This document shows positions 43,099 through 50,485 of a stretch of DNA of 50,485 nucleotides, in pieces. The notes beneath the pieces were generated by a model. That model was not told where the DNA came from. It searched no databases and saw only the letters and a program-made list of their open reading frames with translations. The DNA is from an endosymbiont of Lamellibrachia barhami (GTDB lineage: Bacteria > Pseudomonadota > Gammaproteobacteria > Chromatiales > Chromatiaceae). The DNA lies in assembly GCF_011947365.2 (NCBI RefSeq), contig NZ_JAAVSH020000001.1:4011422-4061906 (forward strand), written 5' to 3'. Both the position numbers and the translations under genes were made by a program. Each line of letters starts with the position of its first letter. Position 1 is the first letter of the stretch.

Positions 43099-45885
43099 AT
43101 GAGTGGAAAAAGACAGGTTTTCTCTTTTGAAGAGGGTGACGGCAAGAATAAACAGCTGTTGGGCGGCAAAGGTGCGAATCTGTGCGAGATGACCCAGTTC
43201 GGTCTCAATGTGCCGCCCGGCTTTGTCATCTCCACCGAGGCCTGTCTCGACTATCTCGCCAACGAAGCCCAGCAGCTGCCGGATGGCCTGATGGACGATG
43301 TGAGAGAACACATGAAACGGGTCGAGGCGGCCACCGGCAAGGGTTTCGGTGATGCCAAGAATCCGCTGCTGGTCTCTGTACGCTCCGGCTCCGCGATGTC
43401 GATGCCGGGCATGATGGACACCATCCTCAACCTGGGGCTCAACTCCGAGACCCTGCAGGGCGAGATCGAACAGACCGGTGATGCCCGATTTGGATATGAC
43501 GCCTATCGCCGTTTCATCCAGCTCTTCGGCAAGGTCGCCCTCAATGTGCCCGACGAACTCTTCGATGCGGAGTTTGAGCAGGTAAAACAGAAGGCTCATG
43601 TTACAGAAGATGTGGGGCTCTCCGGAGATGACCTGAAAGAGATCAGCGAGCGTTTCCTGACTGTCTTTGAAAATCATACCGGACGACCCTTTCCGGAAGA
43701 CCCTTTCGATCAGCTGGAGATTGCCATCAAAGCAGTATTCGGCTCCTGGGGCGGCAAGCGGGCGGTGGATTACCGCCGTGAATTCAATATCACACCTGAC
43801 ATGGCCAATGGCACTGCGGTCAACGTCTGCACCATGGTCTTCGGGAATAGGGGTGACGACTCCGCCACTGGCGTTGGCTTCACCCGTAACCCCGGTACCG
43901 GTGAAAACAAGTTGTATGGAGAGTATCTGGTCAATGCTCAGGGCGAGGATGTGGTGGCGGGTATTCGTACGCCAAAACCCATCGACCATCTCACAGAAGA
44001 GATGCCGGAGATGGCGCGGCAGCTTGCGGAACTGCGCGAAAAACTGGAGACCCACTATAAAGAGATACAGGATTTCGAGTTTACCATCGAGCGCGGCATT
44101 CTCTACTGCCTGCAGACCCGCAACGGCAAGATGAACGCAATTGCCATGGTGCGTACCTCCGTGGAGATGATGGAGGAGGGGCTGATCGGCAAGGAGCAGG
44201 CTCTGCTGCGCATCGATCCCGCCCTTCTTGAGCAGATGCTCTACCCCCGCCTCGATCCTGACGCTAAGGCGGATGCGGTGGCCCAAGGCTTGCCCGCATC
44301 CCCGGGTGCGGCCAGTGGCCGGGTCGTTTTCGATGCGGACCGGGCGGAGATCATCGGCAAGGATCAGGGGCAGAAAGTGATCCTGATGCGCGAGGAGACC
44401 AAGCCCGAGGATATTCATGGCTTCTTTGCCGCAGAAGGTATCCTCACCAGTCGTGGCGGCAAGACATCTCACGCCGCAGTGGTGGCCCGTGGCATGGGCA
44501 AGCCCTGTGTGGCGGGTGCGGAGGGTATCTCTGTGGATGTGCAGCGCCGTGAAGCGCATATCGGCGGTTTGGTGATCCGGGAAGGCGATGTGGTCACCAT
44601 CGACGGCAGTAGCGGCAATGTCTATTTGGGTGAGATATCGATGGTGGAGCCCGACTTCACCGAGGAGCTGAACCGGTTGCTGCGCTGGGCCGACGATGTG
44701 GCCTACCTGCGGGTGGTGGCCAATGCCGATACCGGACCGGATGCCACGCGGGCGCTCAAGTATGGCGCCAAGGGTATAGGTCTCTGCCGTACCGAACGCA
44801 TGTTCAATGATGTCGACCGTCTGCCGGTAGTCATCGAAATGATCGTGTCGGAGACCGATGAACAGCGTGAGGCGGCGCTGGATAAGCTGTTGCCGATGCA
44901 GCGCGCCGACTTTAAGGCGATATTTGAAGTCATGTCGCCGTTTCCGGTCACCATTCGTCTGCTCGATCCGCCGATCCACGAGTTTCTGCCATCCGAGCAG
45001 CAGTTGCTGGCGGATCTGGAGCAGCTGCGCCATCTGCGCAATTCGGTGCGCGGCATGGAAGTGTTGGCCAGCAGCATGATCCTGCTGCACGATCCTGATC
45101 AGGCAAAGCAGGAAGCGGCTTCGATGCGCCAGATCGTGGACATCGACATGGTGGAAAAGACGCTGAAAAAGAAGGAGACCATGCTGAAAAAGGTACGCGC
45201 TCTGACCGAAACCAACCCGATGCTGGGGCATCGCGGCGTACGGTTGGGTATTACCTTTCCTGAGATCTATTCGATGCAGATTCGGGCAATCCTGGAGGCT
45301 GCCGCCGAGTGTGCCGCCAAGGATCTGGAGGTGCATCCGCAGATCATGGTGCCCCAGGTCTGTACCGCTGAAGAGCTGAAAAAGGTCAAGGAGACGGTTG
45401 ACCGGATTCGCGGTGAAGTCGAGAAGGAGTTCGGACATCCGCTCAACTTCCGCTTTGGCACCATGATCGAGGTGGTGCGTGCCTGTATGCGGGCTGATAC
45501 CCTGGCCGAAGAGGTGGATTTTTTCTCCTTTGGCACCAATGATCTGACCCAGGCCACCTTCTCCTTCTCCCGCGAGGATGCAGAAAACAAGTTCCTGCCC
45601 ATGTACAACCAGATCGGTATTCTTCAGGACAATCCTTTCGAGGTGTTGGACGAAAAAGGTGTGGGCAAGCTGATGGATCTGGCGGTGAAGTGGGGACGTG
45701 AAAAGAAGCCCGATCTGAGTGTCGGTATTTGTGGAGAACACGGTGGGCATCCTGCCTCCATCGCCTTTTGTCATAGGGCGGGGTTGAACTATGTCTCCTG
45801 TTCCGCGCCGCGGGTGCCGGTGGCAAGATTGGCTGCAGCCCATGCCAGTCTGCTGAATAAAAAAAGGTCGAAGGCTAAAGGCTAA
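43099..45885 (+). CDS. ppdK: Pyruvate, phosphate dikinase
   Basis: This 928-residue enzyme interconverts pyruvate, ATP and phosphate with PEP, AMP and PPi. The N-terminal ATP-grasp domain has LGGKGANLCEM near residue 22 and VSVRSGSAMSMPGMMDT near residue 93. The swivelling phosphohistidine is H458 in GGKTSHAAVVARGMGKPC. The C-terminal PEP barrel has GLCRTERMF near residue 559 and CGEHGG near residue 877. A GGAAGG ribosome site precedes the ATG. The lysine-rich last eight residues are encoded by a short AAGGCTA tandem and look like a recent extension. The enzyme is typical of organisms with PPi-dependent central metabolism. Confidence 0.97.
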   Translation: MSGKRQVFSFEEGDGKNKQLLGGKGANLCEMTQFGLNVPPGFVISTEACLDYLANEAQQLPDGLMDDVREHMKRVEAATGKGFGDAKNPLLVSVRSGSAMSMPGMMDTILNLGLNSETLQGEIEQTGDARFGYDAYRRFIQLFGKVALNVPDELFDAEFEQVKQKAHVTEDVGLSGDDLKEISERFLTVFENHTGRPFPEDPFDQLEIAIKAVFGSWGGKRAVDYRREFNITPDMANGTAVNVCTMVFGNRGDDSATGVGFTRNPGTGENKLYGEYLVNAQGEDVVAGIRTPKPIDHLTEEMPEMARQLAELREKLETHYKEIQDFEFTIERGILYCLQTRNGKMNAIAMVRTSVEMMEEGLIGKEQALLRIDPALLEQMLYPRLDPDAKADAVAQGLPASPGAASGRVVFDADRAEIIGKDQGQKVILMREETKPEDIHGFFAAEGILTSRGGKTSHAAVVARGMGKPCVAGAEGISVDVQRREAHIGGLVIREGDVVTIDGSSGNVYLGEISMVEPDFTEELNRLLRWADDVAYLRVVANADTGPDATRALKYGAKGIGLCRTERMFNDVDRLPVVIEMIVSETDEQREAALDKLLPMQRADFKAIFEVMSPFPVTIRLLDPPIHEFLPSEQQLLADLEQLRHLRNSVRGMEVLASSMILLHDPDQAKQEAASMRQIVDIDMVEKTLKKKETMLKKVRALTETNPMLGHRGVRLGITFPEIYSMQIRAILEAAAECAAKDLEVHPQIMVPQVCTAEELKKVKETVDRIRGEVEKEFGHPLNFRFGTMIEVVRACMRADTLAEEVDFFSFGTNDLTQATFSFSREDAENKFLPMYNQIGILQDNPFEVLDEKGVGKLMDLAVKWGREKKPDLSVGICGEHGGHPASIAFCHRAGLNYVSCSAPRVPVARLAAAHASLLNKKRSKAKG

Positions 45886-45905
45886 AGGAGGCTGTCCCAC
45901 CAGCG

Positions 45906-45992
45906 TAGGCTGGTTCAAGCGTAGCGGAATCGGCAACCAGGATTGTATTGCAAAAGTCTGGGTGCCTGCCCGCTACGCTTGATCGGGCCTAC
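45906..45992. repeat. REP-like element, copy F (two units, one degenerate)
   Basis: The first unit (45906-45935) pairs GGTTC with GAATC, with wobbles, around the loop AAGCGTAGCG; the second (45963-45992) keeps the reverse loop CGCTACGCTT and the right arm GATCGGGC but its left arm is eroded. It lies after ppdK. Confidence 0.8.
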
Positions 45993-46106
45993 CTGCGAAT
46001 AGTTACGCGTGTCATGAAATTCTTCATCACACCGCGAATTTGATCTAAAACAGTGACAGAAAGATCAGGTATGCCTAGAATGCCGCGCTTACTTGAGAGT
46101 GTCTGC

Positions 46107-46448
46107 ATGAAATTCAATCGAATCCCAGCTGTTCTGTTATTGACCTTGTTTTTTCAAGGTGCAACTGTTGCTGCGACTGATCAGCAGTTTGCAGCGATCA
46201 AGCGTCTGGGAGAGCTCAACGGTGTGGCCCTGCACTGCCGTTATCTGGAGCAGACCCAGAAAATGAAAAGAGTGCTGGTGATGACGCTTCCCAAACGCAG
46301 GCAGTTGGGAGAGTTGTTCGATATTGAAACCAATACCTCCTTCATGAGTTTTATGGCGGCACAGGCTACCTGTCCGGATGTGCATACATTCAAAAAGCAG
46401 GTGGATACCGCTATGCAGCAACTTGAAACTGTTTTTAGCAAACCCTAA
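46107..46448 (+). CDS. Small exported protein of unknown function before the nos genes
   Basis: This 113-residue protein begins at the ATG at 46107, where a signal peptide starts (KFNR, hydrophobic core, ending TVAA); upstream in-frame starts give a polar leader and are unlikely. The mature protein of about 90 residues has two cysteines (C44 in ALHCRYLEQ and one in QATCPDVHTF), probably a disulfide, and is helical. I do not recognise the family. Only ten bases separate its stop from the ZnuA-like/SCO gene, so they are almost certainly co-transcribed. A role in periplasmic copper-enzyme maturation is inferred from context only. Confidence 0.7.
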   Translation: MKFNRIPAVLLLTLFFQGATVAATDQQFAAIKRLGELNGVALHCRYLEQTQKMKRVLVMTLPKRRQLGELFDIETNTSFMSFMAAQATCPDVHTFKKQVDTAMQQLETVFSKP

Positions 46449-46458
46449 GCCGATTATT

Positions 46459-47892
46459 ATGTGGTTCAAACGTTACCTATTATCTCTGTGTGTCGCTTTC
46501 GGCCTTATTTTCTCAGGACAGACTCTCCTTGCGGATGACAGTTTTGATGTCGTTGTCAGTATCAAGCCGATCCACTCCATCTTGGCTGGCCTTATGGAAG
46601 GCACAAAAGGCCCGCAGCTACTTGTGAGTGGGGAGCAGAGCCCCCTTGAATTCAAACCAACTGACCAGCAGAAGCATGCTATGCAGTCTGCAGATCTGGT
46701 CATCTGGGTCGGCCCGGAGTTGGAGACGCATCTGGCGGAATCGATAGCCGCGCTTGAATCCCGGGTAAGGGTAATTGAGCTTTTGTCGAGCCAAAGCATG
46801 AAGATTCTGCTTTCGCGGGGTGATGATACACAACGTGACCCTTTTTTCTGGCTCGATGACCGGAATATCATCATTTTGTTGGATGATCTTACCCATTTGC
46901 TGGTGGAGGCAGACCCGCTCCGAACCCATATCTACCAACAAAACAGACGCAAGCTGATGCAGCGCCTCACCCGTCTCGACCGGGAGTACGAGTACGGTTA
47001 TCGAGGATTGAAGGCGGGATTGGGTGTGCAGTATTACGACACACTTCACTATTTTGAACAGGCTTATGCGCTGACGGTGCTCGAACATATGGGTATCTCT
47101 CCAAGGCAACCTGGGGATGCGGCTTCGCTGTTCAAGGTGCGGCAGCGCATCGTGGACGGTGAGGCAGTGTGCCTGTTGATAGAAGCAGGCATGCCTGCGG
47201 AGCATGCAGGGCTTTTGACTCAGGGGCAGGAAGTCAATGTCGGCAGGCTCGATAGCCTGGGCATCAATCTAAAGCCGGGTCCCGAGCTCTATTTCCAACT
47301 GATGGATCACAATACGGATACCATCAAGCGTTGTCTGAATGCGGATATGGGGGCAGCGGAACAGGCGCGTATCACCGCTGATAGTAGTGGTATTCCCGAT
47401 CAGGAGGGTATCGGTGGGCGTTTCATCCTGACCGACCATCTTGGTAGAACGCTCACCGAAGATGACATGCGGGGAGGTTATCACCTGCTCTATTTCGGTT
47501 ATACCTACTGTCCGGATATCTGTCCCACAACCCTGCAGGTGCTGTCACTGGCTTTGGACGAACTGGGTGAAAAGGCCAAGTTGATACAGCCCTATTTCAT
47601 CACCATCGATCCGGAACGGGATAGCGTCAAGGTGATGCGTAACTATGTAGAGTACTTTGATTCCCGGTTGATCGGGGTGACTGGTTCAAAGCCGATGATT
47701 GAGCGTGTTGCCGCCCAGTTCAAGGTAAAATATGAAAAGGTGGAGGAGGAGTTGGCTGATCCCAACTTCTACATTATGGATCACTCCGCCAGCCTCTATC
47801 TATTGGGACCGGACGGCCGCTTTATAAAAAAGTATGTCTATGGCATTACCGCTGAACAGTTGGCTCAGGCGTTGCTTGAGGTTCTGCCCTAA
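46459..47892 (+). CDS. Fusion of a ligand-depleted ZnuA-like domain and a SCO copper-chaperone domain
   Basis: This 477-residue periplasmic protein starts at 46459 with a signal peptide (residues 1-25). Residues about 28-305 follow the ZnuA-type metal substrate-binding fold: DVVVSIKPIHSILAGLMEG, then SADLVIWVGPELE, and VGRLDSLG. Yet the three zinc-ligand histidine positions are replaced: SPH becomes SPL near residue 62, DPHFW becomes DPFFW near residue 131, and the HD-x-YFE histidine becomes tyrosine in YYDTLHYFE near residue 193. Residues about 325-477 are a complete SCO domain with YTYCPDICPTT near residue 350 and IMDHSASLY near residue 440. It lies 155 bp before nosZ. A dedicated copper chaperone for NosZ is the likely role. 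Confidence 0.85.
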   Translation: MWFKRYLLSLCVAFGLIFSGQTLLADDSFDVVVSIKPIHSILAGLMEGTKGPQLLVSGEQSPLEFKPTDQQKHAMQSADLVIWVGPELETHLAESIAALESRVRVIELLSSQSMKILLSRGDDTQRDPFFWLDDRNIIILLDDLTHLLVEADPLRTHIYQQNRRKLMQRLTRLDREYEYGYRGLKAGLGVQYYDTLHYFEQAYALTVLEHMGISPRQPGDAASLFKVRQRIVDGEAVCLLIEAGMPAEHAGLLTQGQEVNVGRLDSLGINLKPGPELYFQLMDHNTDTIKRCLNADMGAAEQARITADSSGIPDQEGIGGRFILTDHLGRTLTEDDMRGGYHLLYFGYTYCPDICPTTLQVLSLALDELGEKAKLIQPYFITIDPERDSVKVMRNYVEYFDSRLIGVTGSKPMIERVAAQFKVKYEKVEEELADPNFYIMDHSASLYLLGPDGRFIKKYVYGITAEQLAQALLEVLP

Positions 47893-47940
47893 ATTCCACT
47901 TCTTCCTTGTGCTGATATAGAAAAATCTAATCTGTGTTAT

Positions 47941-47954
47941 TTGACCAAAATCAA
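47941..47954 (+). promoter_or_regulatory. FNR/DNR-type site before nosZ
   Basis: TTGAC, four bases, then ATCAA is one base from the FNR/DNR consensus TTGAT-N4-ATCAA. A -10-like TAGACT lies at 47975-47980, so a start near 47988 would place the site at about -40.5, the class II activator position. This suits oxygen-limited or nitric-oxide-dependent control of nosZ. Confidence 0.7.
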
Positions 47955-48047
47955 TGTGTCATATGACGTATTTTTAGACTATTCTCGTGTGAGTGCTTCG
48001 TGATTAGGCGGAGTGCAATCTGTCTCTAAACTTGGGGAAGGGGAATA

Positions 48048-50147
48048 ATGAAGAAAAGCACCAAACAGTTATGTACGGCGCTTGTGGGCCTGGGTATTGG
48101 GCTAGGAGCGGCTTCAAGCAGTTTCGCCCAGCAGTCTCTCAAAGATGTGATGCAGGCGCGTGGCCTGACTCAGAAAGACCTGCTGGCAGCAGCCAAGACC
48201 TACACGCCAACCGGTGGGCGCGATGAGTATCTGGCTTTCAGTTCAGGCGGCCAAAGCGGCCATGTGATCGTATACGGCATTCCGTCGATGCGCATCCTGA
48301 AATACATCGGTGTTTTCACCCCGGAGCCTTGGCAGGGTTATGGCTTCGATGATGAGTCCAAGGCAGTATTGGCTCAGGGTAATATCCAGGGTAAACAGAT
48401 CAACTATGGTGATACCCACCATCCGGCCTTCTCCGAGACCAATGGTGAGTACAACGGTAAATACCTGTTTATCAATGACAAGGCCAATCCGCGTATCGCG
48501 GTAATCGATCTGCATGATTTTGAAACCAAGCAGATCGTCGTAAACCCTTTCATGAGGTCCGATCACGGTGGTGCATTTGTCACCCCGAATACGGAGTACG
48601 TGATGGAGGCCTCCCAGTATGCTACTCCTGTCGGTGACGAGTTCGTGCCGCTGGAAGAGTTCAACGAGAAATATCGTGGCGCTCTGACCTACTGGAAGTT
48701 CGACATGAAGAAGGGCAAAATTCTGCCCGAGAAATCCTTCACCTTTGAATTGCCTCCCTACAGTCAGGATCTCTCTGATGCAGGTAAAGGCCCATCAATG
48801 GGATGGGGTTTCACCAACTCCTTCTGCTCCGAGCGTTATGTCGGTGGTATCGAGCGTGGACGTCCTCCTTTCGAGGCGGGTTGTTCGCAGAAAGATACTG
48901 ACTTCATGCACGTAACCAACTGGAAAAAGGCTGCGGAGCTGGTCGCTGCCGGTAAGGTGCACAAGGTCAATGGCGCTTACCAGATCACCATGAAACAGGC
49001 CGTTAAAGAAGGTCTGCTCTATTTGATCCCCGAGCCAAAAAGTCCCCACGGTGTTGATGTAAGCCCGGACGGCACTCACATCATTGTCTCTGGCAAGCTC
49101 GACAGCCATGCCTGGGTCTACAGCTGGCCCAAGATCAAGAAGGCCATCGACAGCAAGAAGTTCGAAGGCAAAGATCCCTATGGCATACCGATTATCGCCA
49201 TGAAGGATGCTCTGCATACGCAAGTGCAGGTGGGCCTGGGTCCGCTGCATACACAGTATGATTCCAAAGAGTGCGTGGTCTACACCTCTATCTATGTGGA
49301 TTCCATGGTCACCAAGTGGGACTACTGCAAAGGTAAGGTGCTGGATCAACTGCTGCATATCCACTACAACATCGGTCACTTGTTGACAATGGAAGGCGAC
49401 TCCGTCTCTCCTGACGGCAAGTATCTGGTCGCCCTCAACAAGCTGGCTATCGATCGCTTCAATCCTGTCGGTCCACTGCATCCGCAGAACCATCAGCTGA
49501 TCGATATCAGTGGCGACAAGATGCAACTGCTCTACGATATGCCGCTGCCGCTGGGTGAACCCCACTACGTTGTGGCAATCAAGGCCGACAAGCTGAAACC
49601 TGCGGTTCGCTACAAGTCCGGTTGGGACAGCCGTGCCAACAAGATATCACCCTGGAAGACCCGTGCCGGTCGCGAGAAGGTGGTTCGCAAAGATGGTGTA
49701 GTGCATATCTACGGTACCGTTATCCGTTCCCATATCACGCCTGAGATCATCGAGGTTGAAGAGGGTGAGACTGTCTCTATCCATCTGACCAATCTGGAGC
49801 GTGCAGAGGACGAGACCCATGGTTTCGCCATGTACGGCCAGAACGTCAATCTCTCGATTGAGCCTGGCAAGACCGTATCCGCCACCTTCGTGGCTGATAA
49901 GGCTGGTGTCTATCCCTACTACTGCACCGAGTTCTGCTCCGCGCTCCATCTGGAGATGCAGGGTTACCTGCTGGTCAAACCCAAGGGTTATGTGGCCAAA
50001 ACTGGCGCGAAGATGACGGAAGGTCAGAAGTACACCAAGGCTGATTTCGACAAGCAGGTCAAGGTCAATATCGACACCCAGGCTATAATCAACTCGGTGG
50101 TGGTTTTATCACTGCTCAATAACTACAAGGACTTCTTGAAGTTGTAG
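48048..50147 (+). CDS. nosZ: Nitrous-oxide reductase, Sec-dependent (clade II type)
   Basis: This 699-residue periplasmic copper enzyme reduces N2O to N2. The signal peptide (residues 1-27) has no twin arginine, so export is by Sec, a clade II trait. The seven-bladed propeller holds the CuZ histidines, including DTHHPAF near residue 123, RSDHGGAF near residue 173 and PHGVDVS near residue 336. The C-terminal cupredoxin domain has the complete CuA motif YYCTEFCSALHLEMQG near residues 625-638 and an upstream histidine in ETHGFAMYG. A GGGGAAGGGG ribosome site precedes the ATG. The frame stops at a TAG soon after the cupredoxin domain, and coding-like sequence continues in other frames to 50355. 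Confidence 0.93.
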   Translation: MKKSTKQLCTALVGLGIGLGAASSSFAQQSLKDVMQARGLTQKDLLAAAKTYTPTGGRDEYLAFSSGGQSGHVIVYGIPSMRILKYIGVFTPEPWQGYGFDDESKAVLAQGNIQGKQINYGDTHHPAFSETNGEYNGKYLFINDKANPRIAVIDLHDFETKQIVVNPFMRSDHGGAFVTPNTEYVMEASQYATPVGDEFVPLEEFNEKYRGALTYWKFDMKKGKILPEKSFTFELPPYSQDLSDAGKGPSMGWGFTNSFCSERYVGGIERGRPPFEAGCSQKDTDFMHVTNWKKAAELVAAGKVHKVNGAYQITMKQAVKEGLLYLIPEPKSPHGVDVSPDGTHIIVSGKLDSHAWVYSWPKIKKAIDSKKFEGKDPYGIPIIAMKDALHTQVQVGLGPLHTQYDSKECVVYTSIYVDSMVTKWDYCKGKVLDQLLHIHYNIGHLLTMEGDSVSPDGKYLVALNKLAIDRFNPVGPLHPQNHQLIDISGDKMQLLYDMPLPLGEPHYVVAIKADKLKPAVRYKSGWDSRANKISPWKTRAGREKVVRKDGVVHIYGTVIRSHITPEIIEVEEGETVSIHLTNLERAEDETHGFAMYGQNVNLSIEPGKTVSATFVADKAGVYPYYCTEFCSALHLEMQGYLLVKPKGYVAKTGAKMTEGQKYTKADFDKQVKVNIDTQAIINSVVVLSLLNNYKDFLKL

Positions 50148-50355
50148 CCTTGGTTGAGGACGCATTCGACCAGCTTACTTTTGCTGAAGAGTCCAAGAAG
50201 AAGTCTGAGGGGCTATGCCGCAAGGGGTGACTACCAAGAACGCGACGCTTTGGTAGGTCAGCACTGGCAGTACCAGGTCAGACCGCGAACGCATGGGTCT
50301 GCGTGCCAAAACCTTCCTTGAGGAGCATGGCGCCATATCAGTAAAAGGCAAATAA
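50147..50355 (+). pseudogene. Frame-disrupted C-terminal tail of nosZ
   Basis: Downstream of the nosZ stop three successive frames read as coherent helical protein: LVEDAFDQLTFAEESKKKSEG (part of it, 50150-50210), then GYAARGDYQERDALVGQHW (50211-50267 and on), then RERMGLRAKTFLEEHGA (50284-50334), ending at a TAA at 50353-50355. Small shifts join them. Together they add about 70 residues, bringing the protein close to 770. It may be the decayed or mis-sequenced end of nosZ. An independent small gene is less likely because no frame is open throughout. Confidence 0.6.
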
Positions 50356-50372
50356 TTGCTGAGAAGCAATTA
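50353..50372. other. 8-bp hairpin with GAGA tetraloop after the nosZ tail
   Basis: TAATTGCT (50353-50360) pairs with AGCAATTA (50365-50372) around GAGA, a stable GNRA-type loop. The TAA that ends the tail reading frame is within the stem. It may protect the transcript 3' end. Confidence 0.55.
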
Positions 50373-50381
50373 ACCTGAAGG

Positions 50382-50405
50382 AGGGGACCTAACGGTCCCC
50401 TTTCA
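50382..50405 (+). terminator. Rho-independent terminator of nosZ
   Basis: AGGGGACC (50382-50389) pairs with GGTCCCCT (50394-50401) around TAAC, followed by a T-rich TTTCATTT. A strong GC stem with a T run. The remaining 80 bp of the window show no feature I can support. Confidence 0.8.
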
Positions 50406-50485
50406 TTTATAGATGGTAATTTGGCCGAGAATTATAACTGTATGGTTAGCTGGATTTTCTCCTGATAGCGATAGCAATACGTAAT

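Noticed and set aside
43051-45936. 961-codon open frame on the minus strand opposite ppdK
   Set aside because: It is the complement of a conserved, complete ppdK; the translation is histidine/glutamine rich with no family resemblance. The same holds for the long minus-strand frames opposite glyA (7290-8957) and the RND pump (36219-37934).

Overview
The window is about 50 kb of tightly packed gammaproteobacterial chromosome. The gene order nrdR-ribD-ribE-ribB/A-ribH-nusB-thiL-pgpA is a classic gammaproteobacterial arrangement. Several genes point to a sulfur-oxidising, nitrous-oxide-respiring lineage of the type that includes Sedimenticola, Candidatus Endoriftia and Candidatus Thiodiazotropha (inference): a DsrC/TusE-family protein, a TSUP (TauE/SafE-type) permease, pyruvate phosphate dikinase, an XrtA-type polysaccharide chain-length protein and a Sec-exported (clade II-type) nitrous-oxide reductase. 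No rRNA, tRNA or CRISPR array was seen.

Layout. 1-2.7 kb: an accessory patch with a putative papain-like cysteine peptidase, a divergent small helical protein and an alpha/beta hydrolase. 2.7-7.1 kb: a 660-bp gene-free stretch, then an XrtA-type chain-length determinant, a GT4 glycosyltransferase whose ribosome site lies in one arm of a long inverted repeat, and a periplasmic protein with two PilJ-type modules. 7.3-18.6 kb: glyA, nrdR, ribD, ribE, [insert], ribB/A, ribH, nusB, psiE (reverse), thiL, pgpA and a retropepsin-like protein. The insert of about 2.7 kb between ribE and ribB/A holds a decayed duplicate of the ribB/A promoter and 5' half, a fragment of a TrkA/RCK-domain gene, a small unknown gene and a rve-type insertion sequence. 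18.7-25.8 kb: folE2, xseB-ispA, parE, an exported helical protein, a SCO protein and ppx. 26-33.3 kb: a NUDIX hydrolase, a NYN plus cold-shock fusion, the TSUP permease, an orphan flavin-dependent halogenase-like gene, zwf-pgl and a FimT-like pseudopilin. 33.5-42.9 kb: an RND efflux pair, a cysteine-free DsrC-like protein, valS plus a CoA-binding protein, and a response regulator with an unrecognised output region. 43-50.5 kb: ppdK and the start of a nos locus: a small exported protein, a ZnuA-like/SCO fusion, an FNR/DNR-type site and nosZ.

How parts work together. zwf and pgl form the oxidative pentose-phosphate entry; ppdK allows PPi-linked pyruvate/PEP interconversion. The riboflavin genes form a near-complete pathway, but the GTP cyclohydrolase II half of the RibB/A protein lacks its zinc cysteines, so a separate ribA should exist elsewhere. 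The small exported protein and the ZnuA-like/SCO fusion sit directly before nosZ and are good candidates for copper delivery to N2O reductase.

Most interesting signals: (1) a ZnuA-like domain that has lost all three metal-ligand histidines, fused to an intact SCO copper-chaperone domain, next to nosZ; (2) a nosZ whose last ~70 codons look frame-disrupted; (3) a REP/BIME-like repeat family in six places, always at gene 3' ends, with compensatory stem changes around a constant loop, twice supplying the stop codon of the gene; (4) the mosaic insert in the riboflavin operon; (5) a DsrC homologue with no cysteine; (6) an orphan halogenase-like flavoprotein; (7) a NYN ribonuclease-type domain fused to a cold-shock domain.
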